A DNA stretch of 64,000 nucleotides from Schizochytrium sp. TIO01 (lineage: Eukaryota > Sar > Bigyra > Thraustochytrida > Thraustochytriidae). Below, in pieces: positions 32,545 to 43,117 of this stretch (position 1 is the first letter of the stretch; every line of letters begins with the position of its first letter). The notes beneath the pieces were generated by a model, which was given only the letters and a program-made list of their open reading frames with translations, did not search any database and had not been told where the DNA came from. Made by a program: the position numbers and the translations under genes. The stretch covers positions 5,145,483 through 5,209,482 of the forward strand of contig SMSO01000032.1 in assembly GCA_004764695.1 (NCBI GenBank), read 5' to 3'.

Positions 32545-33806
32545 ACACTTTCGTTTGCGCCACATTTTGTTGAGTGATTGTTTTGGATTTTGATCATTTT
32601 TTCCCCTGCTCATTGTTTGATTTTCCCCCTCTTGGCTATTTATCCATCTCCCTTCCTTCTTGTCTTAGTCTGAGAAACTAGTTTTAGGGATCTAGACTTT
32701 GCTGTAGTGCAGGTTCTCAATCTTTTTTCAAATGGCATCGAGTTACGGTGGATAACTTCGATTGTTTCTCTGATAGAGCTATCACCTTTTGAAATGCTGG
32801 TTTGGATTAGACTAAAACTCTCCAAGCATTGAGAAAACGTATTTCAGATCTAGTGAACGATGAGGAAAATTCGAAATTCATAGGATCTAAACATCTACTA
32901 TAACATTAAAAATGAGCCAGTCCCAAGTTGTTCAGGTATACAGGTGTTCTGTTCAGCCTTAGACCATTCCTAGTTTTGTTGTTGCTTTGAGATTATCGAA
33001 ATCGGTAGTCGCTCATGTATGATTATTTTCCACTGCATCTACTTGATCGAGGGTCTGTTCAGAGCAAACCAGCCGATTCTGTAGCAGCCATTTACGATCT
33101 ACATGATACTACACATAGTAGGTTGCACCGTGAATAAATCAATACCAATCCTCCAAATCGTCTGTCTTGTTCGTCGTGATACCTAGGTCCACAAAAATCT
33201 GGTCTTGCTATGGCTGCGATCAAGATTAGATCATAGTCTTAATTTTCAATTTCTTGTCCTTTTCGTGTGCACCTTGCTTAAACAAAGCTTTAAAGAACTG
33301 TTGCTTCCAATCAAAACTTGGCAACAAGTTCTTATAAGCTATTTCTTTACCTTTCACAAAGGTCAAGTTATTAGAGATAATACCTAACTGGGGCCTAACT
33401 CCAGTGGCCTATTGGAGATGGCACAGTTTTAGTGTGTTCTCTTACTATGTACGTAGTGTATCGCTAGTAACAATCTTTGGACTGTTCATAACTCCTGAAC
33501 ATCCCGAGTTATTCGCTATGAAATAACGCGTGTGTCGCAAGTTTGCACATAGTACAGTGTTGATCGCATTGCCTGGGCACTCTTCCTTGGCCACGTACTA
33601 AGCAAACCCCCTTCTCATGCAATCACAATCATACAACCTAGCTGTCACTCTTGGACGCACGCCAGAATAGCTAGGTATGCACGTGCGCCATTGAATCCTT
33701 AAAATCACATCACTTCCACTTCCCTTAACTAAGACCACGCGTGCAGAAGAAGCCTTTGTGCAAGTTGGAGACTATCAGTAGACAAGAAACGATTGTCGAG
33801 TTCCTC
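32545..33806. other. Intergenic region (TCTP / methyltransferase)
   Basis: This is the TCTP 3' flank, T-rich just after the stop, followed by AT-rich sequence with no recognisable gene. The methyltransferase frame is open upstream to 33741 but without an ATG before 33807. Confidence 0.45.
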
Positions 33807-34919
33807 ATGACGTCTAAGCTACAGGAGCTGACACTTCTCGAGCCACACCTTGTACGTAGCTATACAGAAGATGAGTGCTTGAGTCAGGTCTCGCTAGGCT
33901 CTATCAAACAAAGTCAAAATAAACAGCGCAAAGCGTCAAGGGCACTATTTAGAGGTCTTTGTGTCTTAACATCACCTGTCCTTGTGCCTAGTGGGTGGAG
34001 AGCTCTGGGAGGTATCGAAAATGCTTGCAGAAAAGGAATGTCTACTACGGCAGTCTTGCTGCTGCTCTCACGCGTAATTTGGCACATTCTTGGCGATAGA
34101 GAGGACAACGCGGCGATCCAGCTCGCTGGAGCTGTGCCGGGAATCCGGCTCCGTGCCATGCATTTATATTTTGGCATAATTAAAAGACTTGAGAAAGCAT
34201 CAGGTTACCGTCATCCACAAATGCACATTGATGCAAACCGAGGTATGCGATCAATCATGGGACTTCGTGCAGTAACCATTGACCACGCAGTCGAGAAAGC
34301 TGTAAGGACGCAGGGCCTGCGACAACTAGTTGTTTTCGCCGCTGGCTTTGATGTTACAAGTCAATCCCCCTGCGTACTTGATCGTATTGAGGAAGAGCCA
34401 GGTTCGCTGTGTTGTTTTGAAATTGATAAGCCAGAGGCGCAAGAAATCAAACAAACTGCTGTGCGCGAAGCAGGACTCCCGACTGGTCATGTCACTTTTG
34501 TGAGTAGTGATTTAAGTGAGGGTGATTGGCTGGAAAAGGCAATTGCTTCTGGTTTGGATCCTGATCTCCGTACTATTATTCTTTGGGAAGGTGGTACATA
34601 TTACTTGCCACGAAATGTCGTGCATGGTATTCTAGCATCCTTTCGGAGAAAATTTACAGCAGGGTCACAGATTATCTTTGATTTTCCGCTCACTAATCGA
34701 GTTGCTGAATCTGTGCTCGTATGGCTTGAATGCATTGGCGAATCGTGGCTATTTGATTTACACGGAAATACGGACTCTGTCGAAAGTTGTACTCAAATCA
34801 TTGCTAATTTTGTTGCTGGAGCTGGGCTGAACCTCGTCAACGTTGAGTTCATTGAACAATCGTCTGCACAGCTGAAGTCCCGTTTTGCAGGCTGTGCGGT
34901 TGCACAAGTTCCTCTTTAG
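33807..34919 (+). CDS. SAM-dependent methyltransferase, leucine carboxyl methyltransferase family
   Basis: The protein has 370 aa from the ATG at 33807. The C-terminal two thirds show the LCM family pattern: RGMRSIMGLRAVTIDHAV (from about residue 145), the SAM-binding VVFAAGFDVTSQSP (about 176-189, in place of the usual GAGxDTR), an acidic FEIDKPE, then LWEGGTYYLP (about 260) and SQIIFDFPL. This is closer to the broad Ppm1/TIGR00027-type enzymes than to PP2A-specific LCMT1. The target is therefore unknown, and both protein carboxyl methylation and natural-product methylation are possible. The N-terminal ~110 residues are unlike the family core and contain a short hydrophobic stretch (TTAVLLLLSRVIWHILG) that could be a membrane or packing helix. 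Confidence 0.8.
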   Translation: MTSKLQELTLLEPHLVRSYTEDECLSQVSLGSIKQSQNKQRKASRALFRGLCVLTSPVLVPSGWRALGGIENACRKGMSTTAVLLLLSRVIWHILGDREDNAAIQLAGAVPGIRLRAMHLYFGIIKRLEKASGYRHPQMHIDANRGMRSIMGLRAVTIDHAVEKAVRTQGLRQLVVFAAGFDVTSQSPCVLDRIEEEPGSLCCFEIDKPEAQEIKQTAVREAGLPTGHVTFVSSDLSEGDWLEKAIASGLDPDLRTIILWEGGTYYLPRNVVHGILASFRRKFTAGSQIIFDFPLTNRVAESVLVWLECIGESWLFDLHGNTDSVESCTQIIANFVAGAGLNLVNVEFIEQSSAQLKSRFAGCAVAQVPL

Positions 34920-35356
34920 ATGGGTTTTCAAACCTGGTCGTCCTCAAACCCAGAAAAGAAGCGATCAGAATTGCCTGGGGCATTGTCTACTAAATGCAAC
35001 ATTCTGACTGAGACTGATTCTATGGAAGCGTGGTGACTTCTGTATGGCATTCCCCACACCATACTACGCGAGTTGAATAATCTTTCTATAGGCTAAACGT
35101 CGTTCCGAAGAATCCCCATGAAATGTTTGATGGGTAAGCGGGTATATTCATTACTCTGAACGGCTTAATTTAAGATAAGGTTTGATCTGCAAACTTTTAA
35201 AATTGGATTCTCAACTCTAATATGTTTGAAAGGAGCAACATCGTTGTAAACTAAATGACAAAAAAAACTGATTCGATTAGATTCGATAATGATCTTGTAG
35301 TGATATAGTACTGTTCATGAGGTGCGCTTTATTGTGGGGAGCCCTGCTCAAATTTT
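34920..35356. other. Convergent intergenic spacer
   Basis: This lies between the methyltransferase stop and the orphan minus-strand ORF. A TTTATT at 35328-35333 reads as AATAAA on the minus strand, just past the orphan ORF's stop. Nothing else is seen. Confidence 0.5.
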
Positions 35357-35842
35357 TTACTGTGCGCGGGTTTTACGGGGCTGAGGTACGCCTGGCACAG
35401 AAATTATGTTTTGGGAGGACATCTTTTTCTCAGTGCTCATCGAGTTTCGTGCCGAAGCTCTCTTTCCACGACCGATACCTAAGAGTGTAAGGATTCGCTC
35501 CCAGAATCGACGTCGCTGCTGGCTTGACTCGGATCCAGACCGCCCAGACCGCCGTGAATGCTGCGAGGCATCAGTAGAGCACGTGGATACAGATGAGCTT
35601 CTGTGTGTCTTCTCCCTCTCCTCCTTTCGCGTTAAACTTTCTTCGACCCACTCCTTCGTAATGTATTCTCTCTGACGGTCGATATTCGCGATGAGCTTCA
35701 TGTGTTCAGCCTGGCGAGGAAACGACTTGCGGTGTTGTTTCCATTGAACTTGACCCACTAGCCATGCCTTGTTTTTGCTCGCCTCTAAAAGAGTGAAGCT
35801 CGGGTTTTGGGACAGCCACTCCTCCTGTGTCATGTGCGCCAT
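35357..35842 (-). CDS. Orphan Ser/Arg-rich basic protein (hypothetical)
   Basis: A 161-aa frame with ATG at 35840-35842. Residues 1-70 look like folded protein (EEWLSQNPSFTLLEASKNKAW..., aromatic and charged residues alternating). About 70-110 is a Ser/Arg/Glu-rich segment, followed by a short amphipathic stretch (RFWERILTLLGIGRGKR) and a polar tail. I recognise no family. Support for a real gene is the ATG, the ordered composition and an AATAAA (minus strand, 35328-35333) 23 bases after the stop. It converges with the methyltransferase gene. Without homology it may still be a chance ORF. Confidence 0.5.
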   Translation of the reverse strand: MAHMTQEEWLSQNPSFTLLEASKNKAWLVGQVQWKQHRKSFPRQAEHMKLIANIDRQREYITKEWVEESLTRKEEREKTHRSSSVSTCSTDASQHSRRSGRSGSESSQQRRRFWERILTLLGIGRGKRASARNSMSTEKKMSSQNIISVPGVPQPRKTRAQ

Positions 35843-38800
35843 TCTGTACTTTTGCCGGACTCGAGCCTGTTGCCTCTGCTGTCTCGTCTTGCAATCAATT
35901 TATTCTTGCGATCTGTTGATCCTCAGGTGCTTGGTCTTCTTCTCGATCTCACGTTTTGGTTTTGCCAGCCTCGCCGAGCCCACGTTGTCAACCTCGCTCT
36001 TTTGCGCGCCGTTTCCAGAGAGCCCACGTAACGCTCCCCTGCTTCTTCTGCTTTTTGGTATCATAGGATCCAATTCCTCTCATATCTGTTCTTTTCGCTC
36101 TGTCCCACTCACTCTTATTTCCCATATCTTCTCCCTTTCCGTTTCTATGAATTAATCCAAATCTCGCCGCCTCCCTCACATCCCCACTGCAGAATTTTAG
36201 ATAGTATGGCTGTGTTCTGTCTCCTCCTGGCCCTCAAAATCTGCAAAAAATGCTCGCATCGGCAGTTGGCTTCTAGAGTAAAAGATAGCGAATGGGCTAG
36301 TCCGTTCTTCGAGCTTTCGTCTTTGAGAACACCCCTCGAACGGGGTGCTACTGAAAGCAGTAGGGGGGGTCCTAGTCCCGCTTGGTTGGATAGGCAGCTA
36401 AGAATGAAGATCGTTTTCGTGACGATTGCTGGTTGCCCACATGTTTGAGGCAGCTGGGTTCTCCAATTGGATACCTTTAATTCAGCCCTCGCATTGGCAA
36501 ATGGACAGACTCGAGCTCGGGCCAGAGCAGAAGAACCTTCTTCATCCAAACTGGATCTGAAGATACGCAGCAGCTCAAAGAATGCGTACCGCAGGCTCTC
36601 TAGCAGCAGCTACGCCGCACTAGGAGTGCTCATAATCTCTGAAAGACGATGGTGGTTCTCCAATTAAGTATGTTCACGGCTCTTAGTGTCAACATGGGGT
36701 TCTCAAAGCTGACAACTGAGTCCGAAAACTTGAACCTGTAACTGCTAGTGCCGGAGTCACGATTCAAAGGAACTTGCTCGGAGATGGAGGATTCCTTAGG
36801 AGCTAGGGCGCGTTGAATGAATCTGAGAGCCCGGGTAGTAGTAGGCACCTGCCTGGGCAACTATGTAGGAGTCTAGCTGCTAAAATTGACGCATGCCGGG
36901 GTCCTGAAAAGTAGCAAATTTGAGAAGGAGGAGAATACCTTTGGAAAGATCATGATGCGTGTTGGTTGCTGCCAAACCTTAAGGAAATTGAGCTGGTATC
37001 TGCTTGGCACTGGACATTTCGTGGAGCTCGTGCAGGAGGCTCTGACTTAGAGGAATAATAAGCTCTAGGTACTTAAGGACTGAGACTTAAAGTACTCGCA
37101 TATGGTGCTACCACGAACCATGTCTGTATTATTCAACAATGTGATCATATTTCGTGAAGCAGCTGCAATGAGCCAGGTGCCAAACAAAAACAATAGTAAT
37201 AGCAGGTCGTTACAACTGGTACTAGTACGTTATGATATGAAGGGGTGTACTTAGTAACGAGTTAGGGGCATCATTTAAAGCACTTAAGGGCAATACTTAT
37301 CAGGCGGGTCTAGGCAGCTGATGTAATGGTTAAACTTCAAGTTTGTCGCACACTAATTCGAGTTGCTGATGCCGCCTAGCTAGAAGGTAACAAACAATAA
37401 AAACAAAATAATTTGCATGATACGTGTGTTTCGGAGGTTTGCTGAGGAATTATCTTCGTGAATACAAACTAATGTATGCAAGTAAGGTATGCCACTGCAA
37501 TAGAACTATAGCGATTCTGCGTAAGAAATTGTATCAGTTTTAAATTTCACACCAATAAGTCAAAACCAAATGGGCATATTCTTGACAAAACACGTTACCT
37601 CCACTGCAGGAGAAAAACTGCAATCGAATCCTCCAAAGTCGACAAATTAGGTAGTCATCTTTAAGATCGCAATTTATAGTTATATATGGTTCTACCGAGT
37701 TCTCGAACAGTAGGTACCAGGGAACATTATACTGCCAGAGTACTTGGCTTCTGTTTTCAAATCTTAAAAGATTACCGTTCGTATAGGAGTAGAATCAGAC
37801 AAGGGTACAGGAAACTGAGAACACAAGGAGCACAGCCACATATCCAATAGTGTGAAACACAGGAAAATACACTACATAGTTGAGCGAGCAAACCCATCCT
37901 CCCCCCCCCATTCGCGGGATAAAACAAGCCTGGTCTGATTCAGGCCACTAATATGTTATTGTCTAAGTACTTCCACCTTGCAATATATCCCAAAGGTCAG
38001 AAGATCAGCAAAATAAAAATTAATAAAGCTTTATGTATGACTCCTAAGCCTTCGTAAATCTTGCCAATAAACTTTCAACGCACCAGAACTTCGCGAAGAC
38101 CAGTCACCCCAGTTATCAAATTTCTCAAATATTGTACTGTGCCTTTCAAAACCTGATTGGGAGTGTCTCTACAACTTGACTACTCGCAGTCTCCTATGTG
38201 TCTTTACTCTAGCTTGTTACTAAGCTGCATAGATAATTTTATTAAATAATTAAAATAAATAACCTCAGTCTTCGTCGAATAGAATCTCACACAAAACGTG
38301 GCTTTCAATATTCTTTCTCCTCAAATGTTTCTTTCTCGTCTTCTTACTAGTTTTGGTCCTCTCGCAGCTATTCCTGTATGCTTTGAGAGATATGCTACTT
38401 CGCAATGCTAGATGACAAATATTCTTCATGCGGCCCACTGAACATCATTGATGGAGAGATTTTTTACATGAAATATTGCCAGAGCTCTCAGCAAAGCATA
38501 TGTATGTTTTAAGGGAATTGCGCAAGTACAATAGACAACCAGAGAGCTCTCTTACTAGTCAGGGGTACTCCTGACCTCAAGTAAATGCATATCAATATAC
38601 GGACAAAGGGCGACGGGAACTAAGGGTACACATAGCGTATATAAAAATGACCTTCATGTAGCTTTAAAAAAGTAGCTAACCATTGAAGAGCCGACGTAAT
38701 CTGAACTTTCTAAATCGGTGCAAAGTCTGTCATAGCATTGAATGTTCATTCGGTAGTACTTTGAGAGGCTGTTTTTGATAGAATTTGCGTCAGCCCGACT

Positions 38801-39586
38801 CTTCGTATATTTCATAGTAGGTGTCACTACTCTACGTCATCGCACGTCCTGGGCTATTCAGTGAAAGTGGCCTCATCTAATGATAATATTAATGGAAAGA
38901 ATTTGACAGTAATATTCTTGATTTCTTAGAATGTCTTGCCCAACTACAGCACCTTACAAAGGGTTTCATCGGCTCGGCTGCTTCCTGAATGCCTGGCCTG
39001 GGTGGAGCATACTGTGGTAGATAAAAACGCGCTGTGGCATGAAAGTCTGGTTGAAATTTCCTGCGGTATATCGTATTGCTTGAGAACGAGTCATCTTTAG
39101 TGTTCCTTCAACACTTTTATCTTCAATTAATAATCATTTGTTGAGGTTTCATTTCTCTTCATTCAACTTGAATCATGGTAGTATTGAAAGAGAGAGAGGA
39201 AGTATCTACCATCTAGGGATAAAAACAAATTGGAAGTAAAGAAAAGTTGGAACCCTTAATACCTATCTATGCGACTTCAAGAATAAATAATAGATAACTC
39301 TCAGGACGTGTGTGAAGTGGCCCCATATGCTTTTAAATGATAATTTAAGATGCGAGAGGAGAAGCTAATCTGTAGCTTGACCCAGAGCCAATGAAGTGAC
39401 TATTACTTGCAGCAGACGTAAACATCTGGTGGCATTTCTTGTAGACATAGTGAAGCAGAAACGTCTCAGCTTGCAGTGCTATGAAGGTTTAAAAAAAAAC
39501 ACATAACGCTGTCATTAAAAGGGGTTTGAAGTTTCTTTAAACAATGAATACAAAGTTACGGGGGAATGGCGCTTCTGCTTAGATAA

Positions 39587-39682
39587 TTTGTTTGTTTGTT
39601 TGTTTGTTTGTTTGTTTGTTTGTTTGTTTGTTTGTTTGTTTGTTTGTTTGTTTGTTTGTTTGTTTGTTTGTTTGTTTGTTTG
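39587..39682. repeat. (TTTG)24 microsatellite
   Basis: Ninety-six bases of uninterrupted TTTG, exactly 24 units. Confidence 0.97.
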
Positions 39683-40280
39683 CACAATTGACCCAGAATA
39701 ACGCTCGCATTTACCTCCAACAGGTGAGGATTGGATGGTGTTATATCCCGACCTCCTGCTTCCGGACTCCAGTTTATCAGAGTTGCCTATTCCAGAGACT
39801 ATCTGCTAGGTAGGATACGTTAAGCCCTGCAATCAAATGCTGCTTCTTTTTGATAGCCCCACTATTACACCAGACAAACCCGACGTTAGAATAAAAGCTT
39901 CAAGAGCCGGAGTTACGATATGGAAGCCTTTTCTACCTTTTTACAAAAAAGAAAAAGAAAAAGAAGAAAGGTTGGCACACCACCACATAATTTGCACTAA
40001 GGAGTATCGGTTGCGCGCGTGTCTAAAGGGTAACATAAGCCAGGTGCCTCAAACTGATGCTGAACAGCTCATTTGCACTGCCTTCTTTCTGCACGTGTCT
40101 AACTCATTGCAGTATTTGTTAACTAACATAGAGCGCCATTGCTTCCTCGCTCCATTTATATTTGGCTCTTCCTTTCTATCAGGTCTATTGTGTAAATACC
40201 GGTTACTATGGGTCAATAGGAGTCTGTTCACTTGGGGCATCAACATTTTTGGAAGAAAACTACCCTGTACATTAAAAAAA

Positions 40281-40283
40281 ATA

Positions 40284-40316
<33 letters not shown>

Positions 40317-40317
40317 T
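40281..40317. repeat. (AT)n tract
   Basis: A nearly pure AT dinucleotide run inside a longer A/T-only stretch of about 90 bp. Confidence 0.9.
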
Positions 40318-40574
40318 TTAAAATATCCTTTTGAATTTTATTTTTTTTGGTAAAATAGATAAATGCTTAACTAAAAATTGAATCAAGATGCATGCGCTAT
40401 TCTTACTTTACCAATTCATCAAAAACAAATCAAGATCAACATCAAACGAAGGCAAAACCCGAACTCAATCAACTTCAAAGACTGGAGATACAATTCCATT
40501 GAGACTGAACAACGATACATTGGTAAAGCCTATTAAGCTCTTAGACTTCAAGGTCTTACAGTGGATTGTAAACC

Positions 40575-43117
40575 ATGCAATCTACTAAAAGCATCCTCTG
40601 GCTAACGGTGCTGGCAACTCTGACAGTCTTTACGAATGGCTGTTTAGAGTCAGGCGTTACATGCACGGGCAAGCTTATTAAAATCAAAGGTGCCACAACC
40701 ACTGTTTGTGGCGATTCAAGCGAATGCTCAACCATATGCTCAGAATATGAAGCATGTGTTGCATGGACTTACAATGTTAACAACAAGAAATGCTCCATCT
40801 ATTCAACACGCACTGGCACGAAAAAGAACTCTAAGTATTTAACCGGCGCTCGAGACTGCGCTGGAGATGCTGAAAGTAATACACCTGCACCTACGCTTGC
40901 GCCTACGCCCGAGCCAACGGAATGTGCATCTTGGAGCTATGGCCAGTTTATTGGGTCTGGTGACGAGTTCGTGCTGTCTGTGAAAGGTATTGCCGAGCCT
41001 GAAGACTGTGAAGCACTTTGCGCTGCAGAAACTGATTTTACTTGTGTGTGCTGGTCGCACCACCGCAATGGAGCATCCAAGAACAGAATTTGTGAGCTTT
41101 ATGAAAGTAGGCCTAAGTTCGTGCCACAGAAAATGTCTAGCAAGTGGACATCTGGTCCATTCGGCTGCCCTACTCCTGCTCCTACGCATTTCCCGACTAA
41201 TTTCCCGACTGTCCACCCGACTGCTTATCCGACGGATTACCCGACCGCCTTCCCAACTGCAGAGCCTACACAGTTTCCGACGGCCTTCCCAACTGCAGAG
41301 CCTACAGAATTTCCGACTGCCTTCCCAACTGCAGAGCCTACAGAATTTCCGACGGCCTTCCCAACTGCAGAGCCTACACAGTTTCCGACGGCCTTCCCAA
41401 CTGCAGAGCCTACAGAATTTCCGACGGCCTTCCCAACTGCAGAGCCTACACAGTTTCCGACGGCCTTCCCAACTGCAGAGCCTACAGAATTTCCGACGGC
41501 CTTCCCAACTGCAGAGCCTACACAGTTTCCGACGGCCTTCCCAACTGCAGAGCCTACACAGTTTCCGACGGCCTTCCCAACTGCAGAGCCTACACAGTTT
41601 CCGACGGCCTTCCCAACTGCAGAGCCTACAGAATTTCCGACGGCCTTCCCAACTGCAGAGCCTACAGAATTTCCGACTGCCTTCCCAACTGCAGAGCCTA
41701 CAGAATTTCCGACTGCCTTCCCAACTGCAGAGCCTACACAGTTTCCGACGGCCTTCCCAACTGCAGAGCCTACAGAATTTCCGACGGCCTTCCCAACTGC
41801 AGAGCCTACACAGTTTCCGACAGCCTTCCCAACTGCAGAGCCTACACAGTTTCCGACGGCCTTCCCAACTGCAGAGCCTACAGAATTTCCGACTGCCTTC
41901 CCAACTGCAGAGCCTACAGAATTTCCGACTGCCTTCCCAACTGCAGAGCCTACACAGTTTCCGACGGCCTTCCCAACTGCAGAGCCTACACAGTTTCCGA
42001 CGGCCTTCCCAACTGCAGAGCCTACACAGTTTCCGACGGCCTTCCCAACTCCAGACCCTACAGCATTTCCGACGGCCTTCCCAACTCCAGACCCTACAGC
42101 ATATCCCACTCTGTCTCCTGTTACAATTGAAGAATTGACTCCTGCTCCTACGCAAGCCCCGATTTACCAGTGCCCTGATCGAAAGCTTGATATCATGTGG
42201 ATCATGGACAACAGTCAATCAATTTCTACCACTGGATCACAGACGCTTCAATCACTACTCCCTCGCTTGGCTGAGGCTTACACTTTGTCTAGTGCCGATA
42301 CACGTTTTTCTGGGCTTGCCTACAGCACACAGATTAGTGGCGTCTCAACAACAATCAACAGTAGTTACCCCCTTGGATCAAACCCATTCAATTCGTAAGT
42401 TTACAAAACTCGAGACCAGCGCAACATCATTAGATACGTGCCAACGTGAAAAACATATGACTGAGAGGTGCAATAAACACCATACTAACTCTCTGCATCC
42501 GATGTAACGATTACAGTGAACAAAACATTTCGCCATTTAACTTTGCTATGGATCAATCTGTGAACACAAATGGAAAATGGGACGATTTTGGAGCTGCAAT
42601 GATTGCTAGTGGAAAAACTAACACCCCTCAAGCTTTGCAGGCCGCCAAGTATATCATGGGCCTCACGTATGATGAGGGAGGTCCACGAAGCGACGATGAT
42701 GAAATTATTAAGATCGTCATTCTTTTTACAGATGGCAACCCCAATCTTCGAACAGGCGTGACATGTGGTAACATCAATGATTCGACAAAAAATGCTGATA
42801 CATCCAAGTATTTCATGGCATGCACAGAATGGCTAGTATATGAGCTTATTACCGAATACAAAGTCTACTTTATCGACGTACAGATCGGTAGCGACATTGA
42901 CTCAAATTTTCTCAACTATTGCATAAATCTTCCCACTGCAAATGGTAGTCAGCCACTCCCAATCCAAAGCATCCAGGCTACTTTTGACAACATTCAAGAA
43001 ACAGTCGACCAAATCATTCAAGCAAGCTGCTTTAGCTCAAGCTACGCGGAACCCCAATCCGTATCTTTCAAATATACGAGTACAACTGAGTGTGCCAAGA
43101 AAATCACTGTGTCTTAA
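40575..43117 (+). CDS. Secreted PAN/Apple-like - (PT)n - VWA domain protein, copy 1
   Basis: Exon 1 is 40575-42394 and exon 2 is 42517-43117; together 806 aa. It has a signal peptide (residues 1 to about 22), a first Cys-rich PAN/Apple-like module (about 23-94), a short PT spacer, and a second module (about 117-208, ECASWSYG...WTSGPFGC). A Pro/Thr-rich linker of about 300 residues follows, built from 22 units of a 12-residue repeat (AFPTAEPT[QE]FPT register). A von Willebrand factor A domain runs from residue 533: MIDAS D545-x-S547-x-S549, TNTPQAL and T678-D679-G680. The intron falls inside the VWA domain. PAN and VWA domains bind proteins or glycans, so an adhesive or extracellular-matrix role at the cell surface is likely. 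No C-terminal membrane anchor is seen. The partner is unknown. A paralogue lies at 61169-63221. Confidence 0.9.
41247..42110 (+). repeat. 36-bp coding minisatellite, 22 units plus 2 variant units
   Basis: Twenty-two units of exactly 36 bp (41247-42038) are followed by two variant units with PDPT in place of AEPT (42039-42110). Units differ mainly at one codon (CAG or GAA) and at the wobble base of a Thr codon (ACG, ACT, once ACA). The array encodes the stiff, probably O-glycosylated linker of the VWA protein. The absence of stops in the unit keeps other frames open on both strands. Confidence 0.97.
42395..42516 (+). other. Intron within the VWA domain, copy 1
   Basis: A 122-base phase-2 intron with donor GTAAGT, acceptor TTACAG and a perfect TACTAAC at 42483-42489, 27 bases before the acceptor. 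Splicing restores the VWA frame (…NPFN-S-EQNISPFNFAMDQS). Confidence 0.93.

Larger units (their letters stand above)
35843..40574. other. Long intergenic region before the first PAN-VWA gene
   Basis: About 4.7 kb. A GC-moderate part (to about 36.9 kb) has several short frames on both strands but none with coding character. One hairpin-like CACCCC/GGGGTG pair lies near 36328-36345. From 37 to 39.5 kb the sequence is AT-rich and featureless. It then contains a (TTTG)24 array and an AT dinucleotide tract. Confidence 0.45.

Noticed and set aside
39592-39813. FVCL repeat protein
   Set aside because: Translation of the (TTTG)24 microsatellite.
39837-40334. 165-codon ATG frame before the first VWA gene
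   Set aside because: It runs into the AT dinucleotide tract (IYIYIY tail) and has no domain.
40839-42218. Long open frames on both strands across the 36-bp repeat (459, 382 and 290 codons)
   Set aside because: The repeat unit has no stop in these frames, so they stay open automatically. Only the plus frame with signal peptide, PAN and VWA domains makes a coherent protein.
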